From: Trifolium pratense
Lineage: Eukaryota > Streptophyta > Magnoliopsida > Fabales > Fabaceae
Assembly (NCBI RefSeq): GCF_020283565.1
Contig: NC_060061.1
Span: 29,673,362 to 29,737,361 of the forward strand
Reading direction: 5' to 3'
DNA: 64,000 nucleotides
The position numbers were made by a program, and so were the translations under genes. Below the pieces are notes generated by a model. That model searched no databases. It was not told the origin of the DNA and saw only the letters and a list, made by a program, of their open reading frames with translations. Shown piece by piece: positions 47,486 through 58,554 of the stretch (the stretch's first letter is position 1; the number at the start of each line of letters is the position of its first letter).

Positions 47486-49506
47486 TTACTCAGCAGCACC
47501 ACCTATAGCTCCAATTGGTGAAGCAGATTCTGCTGCCGTTGTTGTGTGTGCTACATGTTCATTCATTCCCGTTGCCAGGTATGCCGAAAGAAATCGAGAA
47601 ATAAGTAAGGAAAATTCAGTCACTGACTCTTCAAGTAATTGACTATATTATATGATTTCATCAAAATTCAGAATTTCAGATAAATATATACAGCAGACAT
47701 TCTGTAATCATGTTTACTTTTTGCTCAATCACTAAATGAATCCCTTCCAAGAATTAGAGAGCTTGGCCTCTCACTCTCATAACTATCCAATAATTACTTT
47801 CCCCTTTTCTTTTCTTAAAAATAAATAAAAACATTATTGCCAGAATAAGAAGTCTAACATGCACCTTGCTATATATATATATATATATATATATGGGGTT
47901 TTCTAACTTAGACCCTAGTTAGGTCTAAGTTAGCAAGGTGCACCTTTTCAATTGGACCAAAATACCCATTCTTTTTAATTAATTAACCAAAATACCCATT
48001 AATAGACGCGGATCCAGTGTCGCGCGCGTACCGAAGGACCATGGTTACATACCGTTGATTTCCATCAGACAGCCAAGATCTGATCTCATCAAGACTGTCT
48101 GATCAATCCGACAGCCCAGATCATCCTGATCCATCAGATTCCAGCGCATGCGCCACACTGGATTACAACCTGGAGAGAGAAAAATTTGCTTTTTAAAAGT
48201 AGGACACGTGTCACACAATAGTTGGCTGGACGTGATTTTTGTTCATTTAATACTTTGAACTCAATTATTTCGTTGTAAATTAATTTTTTATTTTTTTTTT
48301 ATACCAAAATTCATAATTTTTTTTTTCCTACAAATAGAGACTTGGTTCGTTTGATTTGGATACCGAAAAAAAAATGCAATTTTTCACTACCTTAATCTCA
48401 TTTTTTGTCTACTAAATACGTTACTTGTGTGTTGTAATTTAACACGCACCACTCAACCAACTCACTGAAACCATTATACCAGGAAAATAGTAGATAATAT
48501 TCTGGAACTTTTGGTATATTTTATGAAATTTTTGGAGACCTTAAACTATTTTTAGTTAATTAAATGAGATAAAACGGTAATTAAAAACTAATGTTTGCTT
48601 CTGAAACCATTTTACTGGTAGAATGGTTGCACATAGTTGTATTCTGAAACCATTTTACTGGTAGAATGGTTTCAATGAGTAATTTATTAATTGTGTTTGC
48701 TTCTGAAACCATTTATCTGGTACAATGGTTTCAGAGAGTTGTAATCTGAAACCATTTTGCTGGTAGAATGGTTTCAGTAAGTTGATTATTAGTTATTTGC
48801 TTCTGAAACCATTTAGCTTGTAGAATGGTTGCACATAGTTGTACTCTGAAACTATTTTACTGGTAGAATGGTTTCAGTGAGTAATTTATTAATTGTGTTT
48901 GCTTCTGAAACCATTTAGCTGGTAGAATGGTTTCAGAGATTTGTACTCTGAAACCATTTTCCTGGTAGAATGGTTTCAGTGAGTTGGTGTAAGGTAGTGA
49001 AAAATGAGATTAAGGTAGTGAAAAATTGGGTTTTTTTTTCTGTGTCCAAATCAAACGAACCAAGTCTCTATTTGTAGAGAAAAAAAAATTATGAATTTTG
49101 GTATAAAAAAAAAATAAAAAATTAATTTACAACGAAATAATTGAGTTCAAAGTATTAAATGGAAAAAAAATCACGCCCAGCAAATCAGACAGCGACACGT
49201 GTCCTGCTTTTAAAAAGTAGATTCTTCTCTCTCCAGGGTGTAATCCAGTGTGGTGCACGCGCTGGAATCTGATGGATTCGGATGATCTGGGCTGTCTGAT
49301 TGATCAGACAGTCTTGATGAGATCAGATCTTGGCTGTCTGATGGAAATCAACGGTTTGTAACCATGATCCTGCGGTACGCGCGCGACACTGGATCCGCGT
49401 CCATTGATGGTAATTTGGTTAATTAATTAAAAAGAATGAGTATTTTGGTCCAACTGAAAAGGTGCACTTTGCTAACTTAGACCCAACTGGGTCTAAGTTA
49501 GCAGCC

Positions 49507-49579
<73 letters not shown>

Positions 49580-52125
49580 AATGCTTAATGCAATGCTGTC
49601 GGCTAGTCAAAGTGATACTGATTGACTCAAATCACCTGCATGATTCCCCAAACTCCATACCAAGAACCAAATGAGAGAGTTTATATTAAAATTAAATCAT
49701 ATTAAACAGCACAAACTAAAGTATAAACCAGAAATAGTTGCTCTTTGTGATAGTGATAAACTGATAACTTTTTTTAGAGCCTTGCTTTGTTGAAACGGTT
49801 AAAAATAGTATAGATCAAAGTGATTATGTTGAGACATGACTACAGGCATGAACAAAAAAGTGGAAGAGAGGTCCATGGAAATATAATGCAGCAAAAGCAC
49901 TTAGATTGAACTGCTTAAATAACCAAACTGTAGATAATGTCAGTTCATAGAAAGATTAAGCAAGTACCTGTTGCAGCTGCAGCAGTAAGAGTTATAAGAT
50001 CACCCGGTGTTTGAATATCAACTGCGGACTTGACGGTAGAAGCGACACTGTCAAAAGCAATAATTGAAACTGAATCAAAACTACCCTCAAATCAAATTTC
50101 ATGTTACTCACTCTTGTCCCATGATGGATTCAAGAAATCACATATCAAAACCTACACACAAAAAAAACTACAAAATCGGAAATTATCAAAATCTCAATGT
50201 AAAAACAACCAAGTGGATAAGTACACTACAAAAAATGATTGAATAAAGTGCACTGAGTTAGATAAACACACTTACTCCAAATCTTCAAGGGTGGCATCCA
50301 AGACCTTACATTCAGCTTTTGAAGAAATCTTGATACATAAACCAGTTCTATCCAAAATCATAGTTGATAGATGTGTCCTGCATACAGCAGCAAGAACCAA
50401 GTGTCAAATAAAACATTAATTGACTCCTTAAATTGTAAAACTAAAAACACAACTAAAATTTTGATACCATAATTCGGCATTTGTAGAAAGAATAGATGAA
50501 ATGAGATCTTGCTTCTTCATCCCATGACCACAACTCTAAAAATAAAAAAAATAAAAATAGAATAATGATAAATTTTATAGCTGCCTCATAAATAAGGGAA
50601 TTGACAGGGAAAAAAGAGAGGAAATAACATGTACAAAATGAATAACATCTGACTTATGACTACTCTATTAGTATTTATATAGAGAAACACAGTATTATGT
50701 TCAATTGTTTGACCCGTATCTGTCCACATAGTATGTCCCTCACTATGTAGTCATCAGAAGCCATTCATCAATGTAGGAGCATTAACTATGGATACAACCA
50801 AATTTAGCAAGGTGAACAAATGATAGACCTACATGCTCAGACTACAGTCCTATACAATGATATAATAAAAGTAATAATCAAAATAAAAAGATGAACAAAT
50901 GTATTAGGAAAGGCATGTAATATCTGAAATATTGACACAATTTGCAAAAGTAGAGCAAGGACGAAAAAGAAGTAAGGAAACATGAACAACATAGATCAAG
51001 TTGAGATTTGGATAGACCTATATGAAAGTTCCTTCTCCTTTCAGTGTTTATTAGAAAACCTATTCAGAAGAGAAAGTATTTAAGTATAAGCTTAAGGACA
51101 ATACAAATTAAAATGGCAGGGGGGCACTTACTCCAAATCTTCAAGGGTGGCATCCAATACCTTACTTATCTACTTGGTACTGTTTCACATTTGTTCCTTC
51201 TCTTACGGAAAATACTCATTCCCTTACCCTGCAATTATCATTCAAGAATTCAAGATTGGAAAACAGTATAAAACAATATTGCAATGAAATTAGACAATAA
51301 CAATATTAATCGTTGTTTATCATCCTCCATCTAGATTTTCTTCCAAACCCAGGAAAAGATGAAAAACTATTTGAAAAAGAACAAAAGAATAGCATATAAC
51401 AGGCCTCTAAACAGAAGTAATTAAGAACAATAATCACTGACAATAATTCTCAAAATGTTTAACAAAAATAAAATTTACTTGTCTGCAAAATTATAATTCT
51501 CAAAATGTTTAACAAAAATAAAATTTACTTGTCTGCAAAATTTCATTTCAATGAAAGAACTTAGAAATGTCGGAAAAAATTGGCTTCATAAATTGATTTT
51601 ACGTAAATAAGGACCTAAAAACCCTAATTGGAAAGGAAAACCTTTAACAGAACAACACATTATGATTTAACACCAACCAACCTTGATGGGTAAATGACTT
51701 CAACACCAGTAACTTCCTTTGATATAGATTTCAAAAAAATCTCTGATGGCTTAACCCTAGACAAAAGCCATACCCCTAATCTGCAAAAACCCAAAACTAC
51801 ATTTAAGAATCAAGAACAAAAATTTCCCAAAAGAACAGAAACAAAAAACTTGAAAATTACTAACCCAGAATCTTCTTCTTGAAAGATCCATCAGGTGCCT
51901 TTTCCAAACCAACCCAACCATCATTCATCTGCATCAAAAGAAGTCATTAAAAAACAAACACATACTATAAAAAATTTAACTAAAAAAAACCACCAACACA
52001 CAAAAATTAGTAGAATCATCTTTACCTCTTTCTGAAATTGTGGTCATAGTGATTTTTCTAGTCACCTGAGTTTATTGACATCCAAAGATCAAATTTCATG
52101 GAGGAGCCTTATCCTTCTATGGAGC
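47486..52125 (-). CDS. Unidentified multi-exon gene
   Basis: Minus-strand exons with matching phases: 50535-50468 (SCGHGMKKQDLISSILSTNA), 50377-50276 (THLSTMILDRTGLCIKISSK...TLEDL), 50047-49968 (VASTVKSAVDIQTPGDLITL) and 47628-47486 (ESVTEFSLLISRFLSAYLAT, ending AIGGAAE). Upstream, 51928-51865 (MNDGWVGLEKAPDGSFKKKI) and 51775-51682 (VWLLSRVKPSEIFLKSISKE) also splice in phase, after a likely untranslated exon 52125-52026. The link between 51682 and 50535 is not solved: one base (mod 3) is missing, so these may be two genes or a gene with a lost exon. The N-terminal part vaguely recalls mitochondrial K+/H+ exchange-related proteins; I do not recognise the rest. The 47895-49509 element sits in its last intron. 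Confidence 0.5.
47872..47894. repeat. (TA)n microsatellite, left flank of element copy 2
   Basis: About 11 TA units, much shorter than the other three flanks. Confidence 0.95.
47895..49509. mobile_element. Long-inverted-repeat element with hairpin array, copy 2 (inverted)
   Basis: 1,615 bp, again between (TA)n tracts, with the same terminal hairpins (ctaacttagaccc), the same ~0.5-kb arms and central array as 36276-37945, but in the opposite orientation. Its left end matches the right end of copy 1. It lies in an intron of the unidentified minus-strand gene. No coding capacity. Confidence 0.85.
48601..48979. repeat. Array of eight 32-bp palindromes, copy 2
   Basis: Read in the copy 1 orientation the spacer order is A C D B A C D, so this copy has one hairpin and one B spacer (57 bp) fewer than copy 1. 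Loop sequences match copy 1 unit for unit otherwise. Confidence 0.9.
49510..49576. repeat. (TA)n microsatellite, right flank of element copy 2
   Basis: About 33 TA units. Confidence 0.96.
50536..51681. other. Intron-like sequence with a duplicated exon piece
   Basis: 51126-51156 repeats the end of the exon 50377-50276 and its donor (cttactccaaatcttcaagg and on). 51433-51478 and 51493-51538 are a 60-bp-period direct duplication (ctcaaaatgtttaacaaaaa). No further exon found. Confidence 0.6.
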
Positions 52126-53484
52126 CTGCAAAAAAACAACATAGAAAACCAATTAGAGAGATGAATATTGACAAATTGAGAAAGATGAAATCTAGAAGAT
52201 GAATTTAGAGATACATCACCATCCACCATAACCACCACATCCTCACCAACAACAAAAAAAAAAAGCAACGAAAAAAAAAAACAAATAAATAGAGCATACA
52301 ATTTGAGATCAAACCAGGAGAAAGAAGGAGCAAGAAGCTTCATTGCCGCCGTTGCCAAGCACCGCCGTGTCACCACAAACGGCCACAAGAACTTCTCTCC
52401 CGCCGGCTTCTCTCACTCGGCCACTCCCTCACTCTTACGAGTGATTGATTTGTAGATGGTGGTGGAGGGTGTGGTGTGGATGTTATGGTGAAGGATGAGA
52501 TGGGGAGGAGAAAGAGAGATGAAAGTGTGAGGAGAAAGAGTGAGAGCGTACGAGAGAGAGGGGGGGGGGGGGAGAGAGAAAAACTTGACAAATGAAAAAA
52601 CACTGGGGAAGAAATAATAAAACCACAATTGTTTCCATAAACTACTTGTGCCAATTGTTTCTTTAAACCAGCAATCTCAAAACCAGCCATGAGACATGCA
52701 AAGAATTATATTAAGCCATGTGTAAGATGTGTAAGATTCATATAAACCTAAACCTAGAATGAATGTGAAGATTGAAACCTAGAGATGTCAAGATATGATT
52801 GGCCAATATACAAAGGTGTAAAGGGTTCATTGGGCAAGAGATTAGGGTTTCAAATCACCAAAGAATTAGGGCTTCCAAAACAGCCTTGCCTTTAGTATAA
52901 TAAGATAAGATAAGATGATAAGATATGTAATAACCAATATATTAGGCTAAAGTGATTAATAAGTTTTTTTAGGGACGAATCATTCATTAAAACCGGAATT
53001 TGATTTCTAATTGAAACAATTCTTAGTCAGGTTTTACTTACCTAAAAAAAATTGACAAGACATGTAATGAATTTAAATGAAATAAAAAATATAAGTAATA
53101 AAAAAATAAGACAGCATGTTTTCAAAAAAAAATAAATAAATAAGACAGCAGGTATATTGTCGCTAACTGTTGTTTGTGTGGTTTAGAATTAAAAATGAAT
53201 TTGGAGAAAGACGAATCGAGGTTCCTAAGTGGTAGTGTGAATTATAAAATGCAATTTAAGCACACTTTGTTTTCTCCTTTCTATAGGCTCTTCTAATCTT
53301 GAAATTAATATATACATACATTATTTTTTACAGGTGAATCAATAAAATTACGACAAGCAACAATAACATAACATTCACAAGAAATCAACAAACAACAATA
53401 AAAAACTTTCTTTATAAAAAAATAAAATAAAATAAAAAATTGCAATTCAAAAATCAACAAAAAATTTATGAATAATGAATGGGT
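52126..53484. other. Upstream region of the unidentified gene and AT-rich flank
   Basis: On the minus strand 52560-52330 is a CT-rich, then GC-rich leader (ctctctct, gccggcggga), typical of a plant 5' untranslated region and start site. A G-run lies at 52560-52571. Farther right nothing is recognised. Confidence 0.45.
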
Positions 53485-53617
53485 TGTTAAGTACGGTTAA
53501 AAAGTCTCACATCAAATATGAGTTAACATGTATATGGATTTATAAATAAGAGGCAATCATCATCATCTTAAAACCTGATTTTGTAGCGATAAGTTAGACC
53601 TAACTCTCAATTCTAAA
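53485..53617 (+). mobile_element. TRIM solo LTR
   Basis: Starts tgttaagtacgg and contains gtctcacatcaaat, tataaataagaggcaatcat and ttttgtagcgataagttaga, ending caattctaa. Matches the LTR blocks of the TRIMs at 26.7 and 43.6 kb. No primer site follows. Confidence 0.7.
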
Positions 53618-53654
53618 AAATATTGTACTAATCTTAACTTAGCGGGGAGAACAA

Positions 53655-53663
53655 ATAGAGAGA

Positions 53664-53727
<64 letters not shown>
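53655..53727. repeat. (GA)n microsatellite
   Basis: Uninterrupted or nearly uninterrupted GA units, preceded by agagagagggagag. Confidence 0.95.
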
Positions 53728-53730
<3 letters not shown>

Positions 53731-54469
53731 GGGCTGCGAGTGACGTTGAGATGTTTATGTCCTCCAAGTGGTGATCAAGGAAAGATTATAAAGATTATGT
53801 GAAATAAAGGAAGAACCAAACATTCAGAATTAAATGACTTTTTTTTTGTTAACTAGTCTACAAGTTAAAAATTCAACCTTAAAAATGAATAAGTGTAATG
53901 TTCAAGCTTCTGACTCAGGCTCCTACATATATATAATTTAATGTCCCTATCAACTGAAATAAACTTAGATGAATAGAATGACATTTTTTTAACTGAAATA
54001 AATATAATAGTTAACTCATTATTCGAGTAAATTAATATTTAGGGTCAGACAATTTAATTTAATTTAACACGAGTTTTTCTTTAGTTCTTCTTACTATTCA
54101 AGTACTCAACTGAGGAATAACTCATCAAGTACTCATTGTTTCTGAGAAGTGATAATTACACTTACTCAACTTTGTCTCTGCATTAAGTTACATTTTAACT
54201 ACTTCCTCACATTACAACAGTGGTATCATTATTCACTTGCCAATTATTTTGATTCAAAACACACTTAAAAGTCTAACTCATCAAGTAGAATTTTTTGAAA
54301 TCCTAAGGCTAGCAGCTATGGTTACCAAGCCACAAAACCATCATTCTAATTTACAATTATGAAAAAACATTGTATAGTCATTGCGTCAACGGTCATCTCC
54401 ACTTGCATTTCAAGTTATGAAGTATTTATATTGAAATTGAATCAAAGCATCAATTTAGGGACATTGAGG
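53728..54469. other. No gene recognised
   Basis: AT-rich sequence leading into the RNase H/minisatellite field. Confidence 0.4.
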
Positions 54470-54930
54470 GACATATACTCACCAAGAGGTTCACCGACAT
54501 CCACTCCACAAAGAAAGGCCATTCATTCTGTCTTTGCAAGCACAAATTTACCAAGTTCGTCATGGATGCATATTCCAGTGCCAACTCTATTTAAATTTGA
54601 CAAAAAGGATGCATCAACATTACATTTGAATCGTCCCGGAGTTGGGCTCTTCCGAATAAAAAAGTAGAACTTGTCCGCGCCACACCAGGCCCAACCACAA
54701 TAGGATTCTGCAATGCACCAGCCCGTATCAGACAATGAAGCAGTCGCAGGGTCTGCACGCATCAGACCTGAAGCAGTCACATGTTCTGCATGCATCAGAC
54801 CTGGAAACAGAAATCGATCTCTGCGCTAAATTTTAACCTTCATGTAATTGATGAGCACAGTTGTTGACTGTAAAGCTTGAGTTTAGTATTTGTTTCCATA
54901 CATTGTTCCCATTAACTCCATAATAAACAA
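54470..54930 (-). pseudogene. RNase H-like fragment, copy 1
   Basis: On the minus strand: PTPGRFKCNVDASFLSNLNR, VGTGICIHDELGKFVLAKTE and a decayed continuation to 54470. This is the N-terminal half of the plant LINE-type RNase H domain (first catalytic Asp in NVDAS). Upstream, 54720-54930 carries repeated cagacctgaagcagtc words and the leader common to the other copies. Confidence 0.72.
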
Positions 54931-56574
54931 CAAAACAGAGCAAAATTATAGACATCTAATAGTCCTACCCTTTGCGATGGCAGCAGTGCTTGCAGATGCT
55001 ATACATACATTAACCCCGAAGCTCGGTCTATTCCAAAGTGTAGTAATACCTGCACAATGAAAGAATTCAAATTGTAATCCACATTTTTGATAAAAAAAAT
55101 CATCTCATCATGGTCATCAAACACAACATCCCGAGACTTGTCTTAGAATTCTTTAGCAACTTCACAATTTCTTAGGGTCCAAATTAGCCTTATTAGGCAT
55201 GACTATTCATCGATTAAACACACTCTTAGATAATCAATGCATGCAAAAAACTACCCCAAAACAACATTATGTCAAACAATATTTTGGAGACTATTTACTT
55301 CACCAAAGACAATTGAGTCTTATTAATTAAAAAAAATCCAAAAGATAATGGATAAAAAAATTTAAAACAAAGATGTAGAAGTCATAAAAATCACAAGAAA
55401 TCAAATGCATACAAGCAACATTGCTACTTCAGAGGATTTCCAGAGTCATTGAAGATCAACCATGAAGCTTAGAATTCTTTTCCGTTTCTACATTAATAAT
55501 AAAATTGCATTTAGGCCAAAGATTTAGGGGTTATAAAGGCTCAAATATTGAATTTTGCATTCAAAATCATAAAGGGACATATACTCAATTTTGCATCTAA
55601 GGTAACAAAAGCACACTACCATTATGTCAATTTATCATTATTAAAAAAGAATCAGAGTTACTACATCAAGCGTCGTCTCGACATGCATTTCAAGTTATGA
55701 ATAAGAATTCATAATGAAAGTTGATTTAGGGCAACAGTTTAGGGTCATCGAGGCTCAAATATCAAATTTCGCAATAAGCCATCAAGGGACATATATTCAA
55801 TTTTGCATATTTGGTCACCAAGGTACAGTACGATCATCCCAATTTATCATTATACAAAAAGCATCATATAGTCATTATATCAAGGGTCGTTTCGACAAGC
55901 ATGTCAAGTTAAGTATAAAAATGCATAATGAAATTGCAGTTAGGTCAACAGTTTAGGGTCATCGAGGGACATCCTGCTGTTCAAAAAGAGAAGAAAAAAA
56001 ATCATCCAGTGACACATTCGACTTTCACATCTAAGGTCACAAAGTTACAAACCCATCACCCAATTTATCATTATGAAATTGCATCGTATAGTCATCGCAC
56101 CAAGGGTCATCTCCACTTAATTTTACATTTCAAGTTATGAATAAGCATTCATATTGAAATTGTATCCATACCATCAATTTAGAGACATCGAGGGACATCT
56201 AAGGCAAAGAGGCACACAGTCATCTTCCCGATTTACCATTGTGGAAAAATAATCATCAAGATTCATCTAGTAATGATTAAAAATTCATATTCAAATTGCA
56301 TTTAGACCATAAAATCTTCCATGTATACCATCCTGATTACATATGAATAAAAAATGTGGTTTACATGAATAAACCATTGTATAGTCATCATTCTAATTTC
56401 ATCATCCTGATTACATATATATCACAACGCCATCATATTATGAAGAAACAAAAAAACATTGAATAGTCATTGTGTCAAGGGTCACACTTGCATTTCAAGT
56501 TATGAATAAACATTCATATTGAAATTAAATCAGACCATCAATTTATGGAAATTGAGGATATTGAAATCGAATCA
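54931..56574. other. Repeat field between RNase H copies 1 and 2
   Basis: Holds diffuse 'catcgaggg(a/c)t..atattcaattttgc' repeats. The segment 54960-55080 (gcagcagtgcttgcagatgc, tattccaaagtgtagtaata) recurs at 61320-61470. Short ORFs are not recognised. Confidence 0.55.
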
Positions 56575-56760
56575 GGCCATCAATTTAGGGAAATTGAGGG
56601 ATATATACTCAACAAGAGGTTCACCAACATCCATTCCCCAAAGAAGGGAAATCCATCCTGTCTTTGAAAGCACAAATTGACCAAGTTCGTCACGGATGCA
56701 TATTCCAACCCCAACTCTATATAAATGCGTTGCAAACACCAAGTTAGAAATTGAACATAA
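56575..56760 (-). pseudogene. RNase H-like fragment, copy 2
   Basis: Minus strand reads LYRVGVGICIRDELGQFVLS then KTGWISLLWGMDVGEPLVEY. Same module as copy 1 but without the GRFKCN start. Confidence 0.68.
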
Positions 56761-57224
56761 GATAGACATAAGATTCAGTCACTAGAAGTTCAACTACAAG
56801 TGAATCTCCAATTAGCTTACTGAAGCAGTAAAGCAACAATGAGGGTTAATCAATATATTGCAATAAGTTTTCTTTTATCTATTGGGATAAACAGTTAAAC
56901 ACTTGTGAAACTGTTTAATAAAGCTTATCAAAACAACTTATGACTTGTCCATAATCTCTTTTCAGGTTATTTTTATAAGCTCTCTAAATGATAGCGCTTA
57001 TGAAAAAAGCTTATAACACTTATATAATAACCATTTATGCTGTAAGTGTTTATTGAAAATAAACCAAATTAAATTTAAGTGCTTTGAAATATCAATAGAA
57101 AAATCACAGTTCAAATACTACTACTAAAATGATCTTATTTAATGTCTAAAAATCTAACATGGCTAAAAGTACTACTAAAATAATCAAATCAAATAGTAAT
57201 TAATAATCGTCTAAAATTTCCTCT

Positions 57225-57550
57225 CTTTTTACCTTCAATTTTGTTTGCTTTCATTGCAGCTGTAGCTTGTGAACAGAAAAGTCCCAAAAAAAGTAATGGC
57301 AGAACCAACACTGTTAAGAGGTCGAACCAGATTCCCGAACACCAAAACTGAAGACACAATCACAACCACTCTATTCATCGTGTTTCCAGCAGAGAAAGTT
57401 AATGGAAAAAATTTATCTAATGCTTGATAAAATGATTGGTTATAAAGATGATAAAACACGCCCATAACCAAAACCGAAATATAAAAAGTTGAAGGATTTC
57501 CAATAGCTTCAAGTGCCTTATAATATCCTGGAATCCATTGAGACCCTTCT
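57225..57550 (-). pseudogene. Glucose-6-phosphate/phosphate translocator (GPT-type) fragment
   Basis: Minus strand reads QWIPGYYKALEAIGNPSTFY, VFYHLYNQSFYQALDKFFPL, TFSAGNTMNRVVVIVSSVLV and a degraded GSAITFFGTFLF. These match the C-terminal membrane region of plastid phosphate translocators; the LTFSxGNTMxR word points to the GPT branch. About 100 residues are open, with atypical changes and no neighbouring exons. Minisatellite repeats abut it on the left-of-gene side (57555 on), so it looks like a captured piece. Confidence 0.75.
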
Positions 57551-57660
57551 ATGGAAATAGGGACATCGAGGAACATACATTCAATTTAGGGATATCGAGG
57601 AACATATATTCAATTTACGGACATCGAGGGACATATATTCAATTTTGCATCTAAGGCTCC
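57551..57660. repeat. Minisatellite 'gggacatcgagggacatatattcaattta'
   Basis: Three to four imperfect units of about 33 bp next to the GPT fragment. Confidence 0.8.
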
Positions 57661-57774
57661 AAGGGTCTTCTACACTTTTTTGAAAAAGAAGGGTCTTCCA
57701 CACTTACATTTGAAGTTACGAATCAGCAATCACATTGATTTTGTATTTAGACCATCAATTTTAGGGACATTGAG

Positions 57775-58210
57775 GGACATATACTTACCAAAAAGTTTAC
57801 CAACAACCACTCCAAAAAGAAGGGCAATCCATTCTGTCTTTGAAAGCACATATTGACGAAGTTCGTCACAGATGCATATTCCAATCCCAACTCAATTTAA
57901 ATACGAAGCAAATTATGCATCGATATTACATTTGAATCGCCCCAGAGTCAGACTTTTCGAATTAACAACAGCCAAATATATCTGTACCACACCAGGCTCA
58001 GCCGCGGTAGCATGCAAAGCACCAGCCCGTATCAGACCCGAAGCAATCGTAGGTTCTGTCTGCATCAGACCTGAAGCAATCGTAGGTTCTGCCTGCATCA
58101 GACCTGAAACATAACACAGTTTATGCGCTAAATTCCAACATTCAAGTAACTGATAAACACAATTTTTTACGGTAAAGTTTGAGTCTAGAACTTGTTCTCA
58201 TTACCTAGGG
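57775..58210 (-). pseudogene. RNase H-like fragment, copy 3, with SGLMQ repeats
   Basis: Minus strand: a tandem SGLMQAEPTIA / SGLMQTEPTIA / SGLIRAGALHA stretch (58110-58010), then TLGRFKCNIDA and the RNase H module down to 57775. The leader 58130-58210 matches copies 1, 4 and 5. Confidence 0.7.
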
Positions 58211-58554
58211 CTACAAGTATCTGACCCAATATTTCTGATTGGCTAAGTCCATGAGCAACTCCTCTATAATGATGATATAAGAGTCTCAACAATCTACAAG
58301 ATAACAGCACCATCGAAATAATTCAGTATTCTGAAGTTTAGCAACTCACAAAATATGATTATCTAATAAAATGAGTACATAGAATATAAAGCACAAGAAA
58401 CCCTTACGACATACAAAAACAACTGATGGTTCAATTTCACATTTATGGAAAATTACACAACATAATCATATGGTATATTTAATAATTAAAAGAACTACAA
58501 AACAGGACTACAAAGGAAAGAAATTTACCAAACAGAGAACAAATCAAAGCAGGA

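Noticed and set aside
52370..52690. 106-codon minus-strand ORF
   Set aside because: CT-rich sequence reading as Ser/Leu/Pro; fits an untranslated leader of the unidentified gene better.
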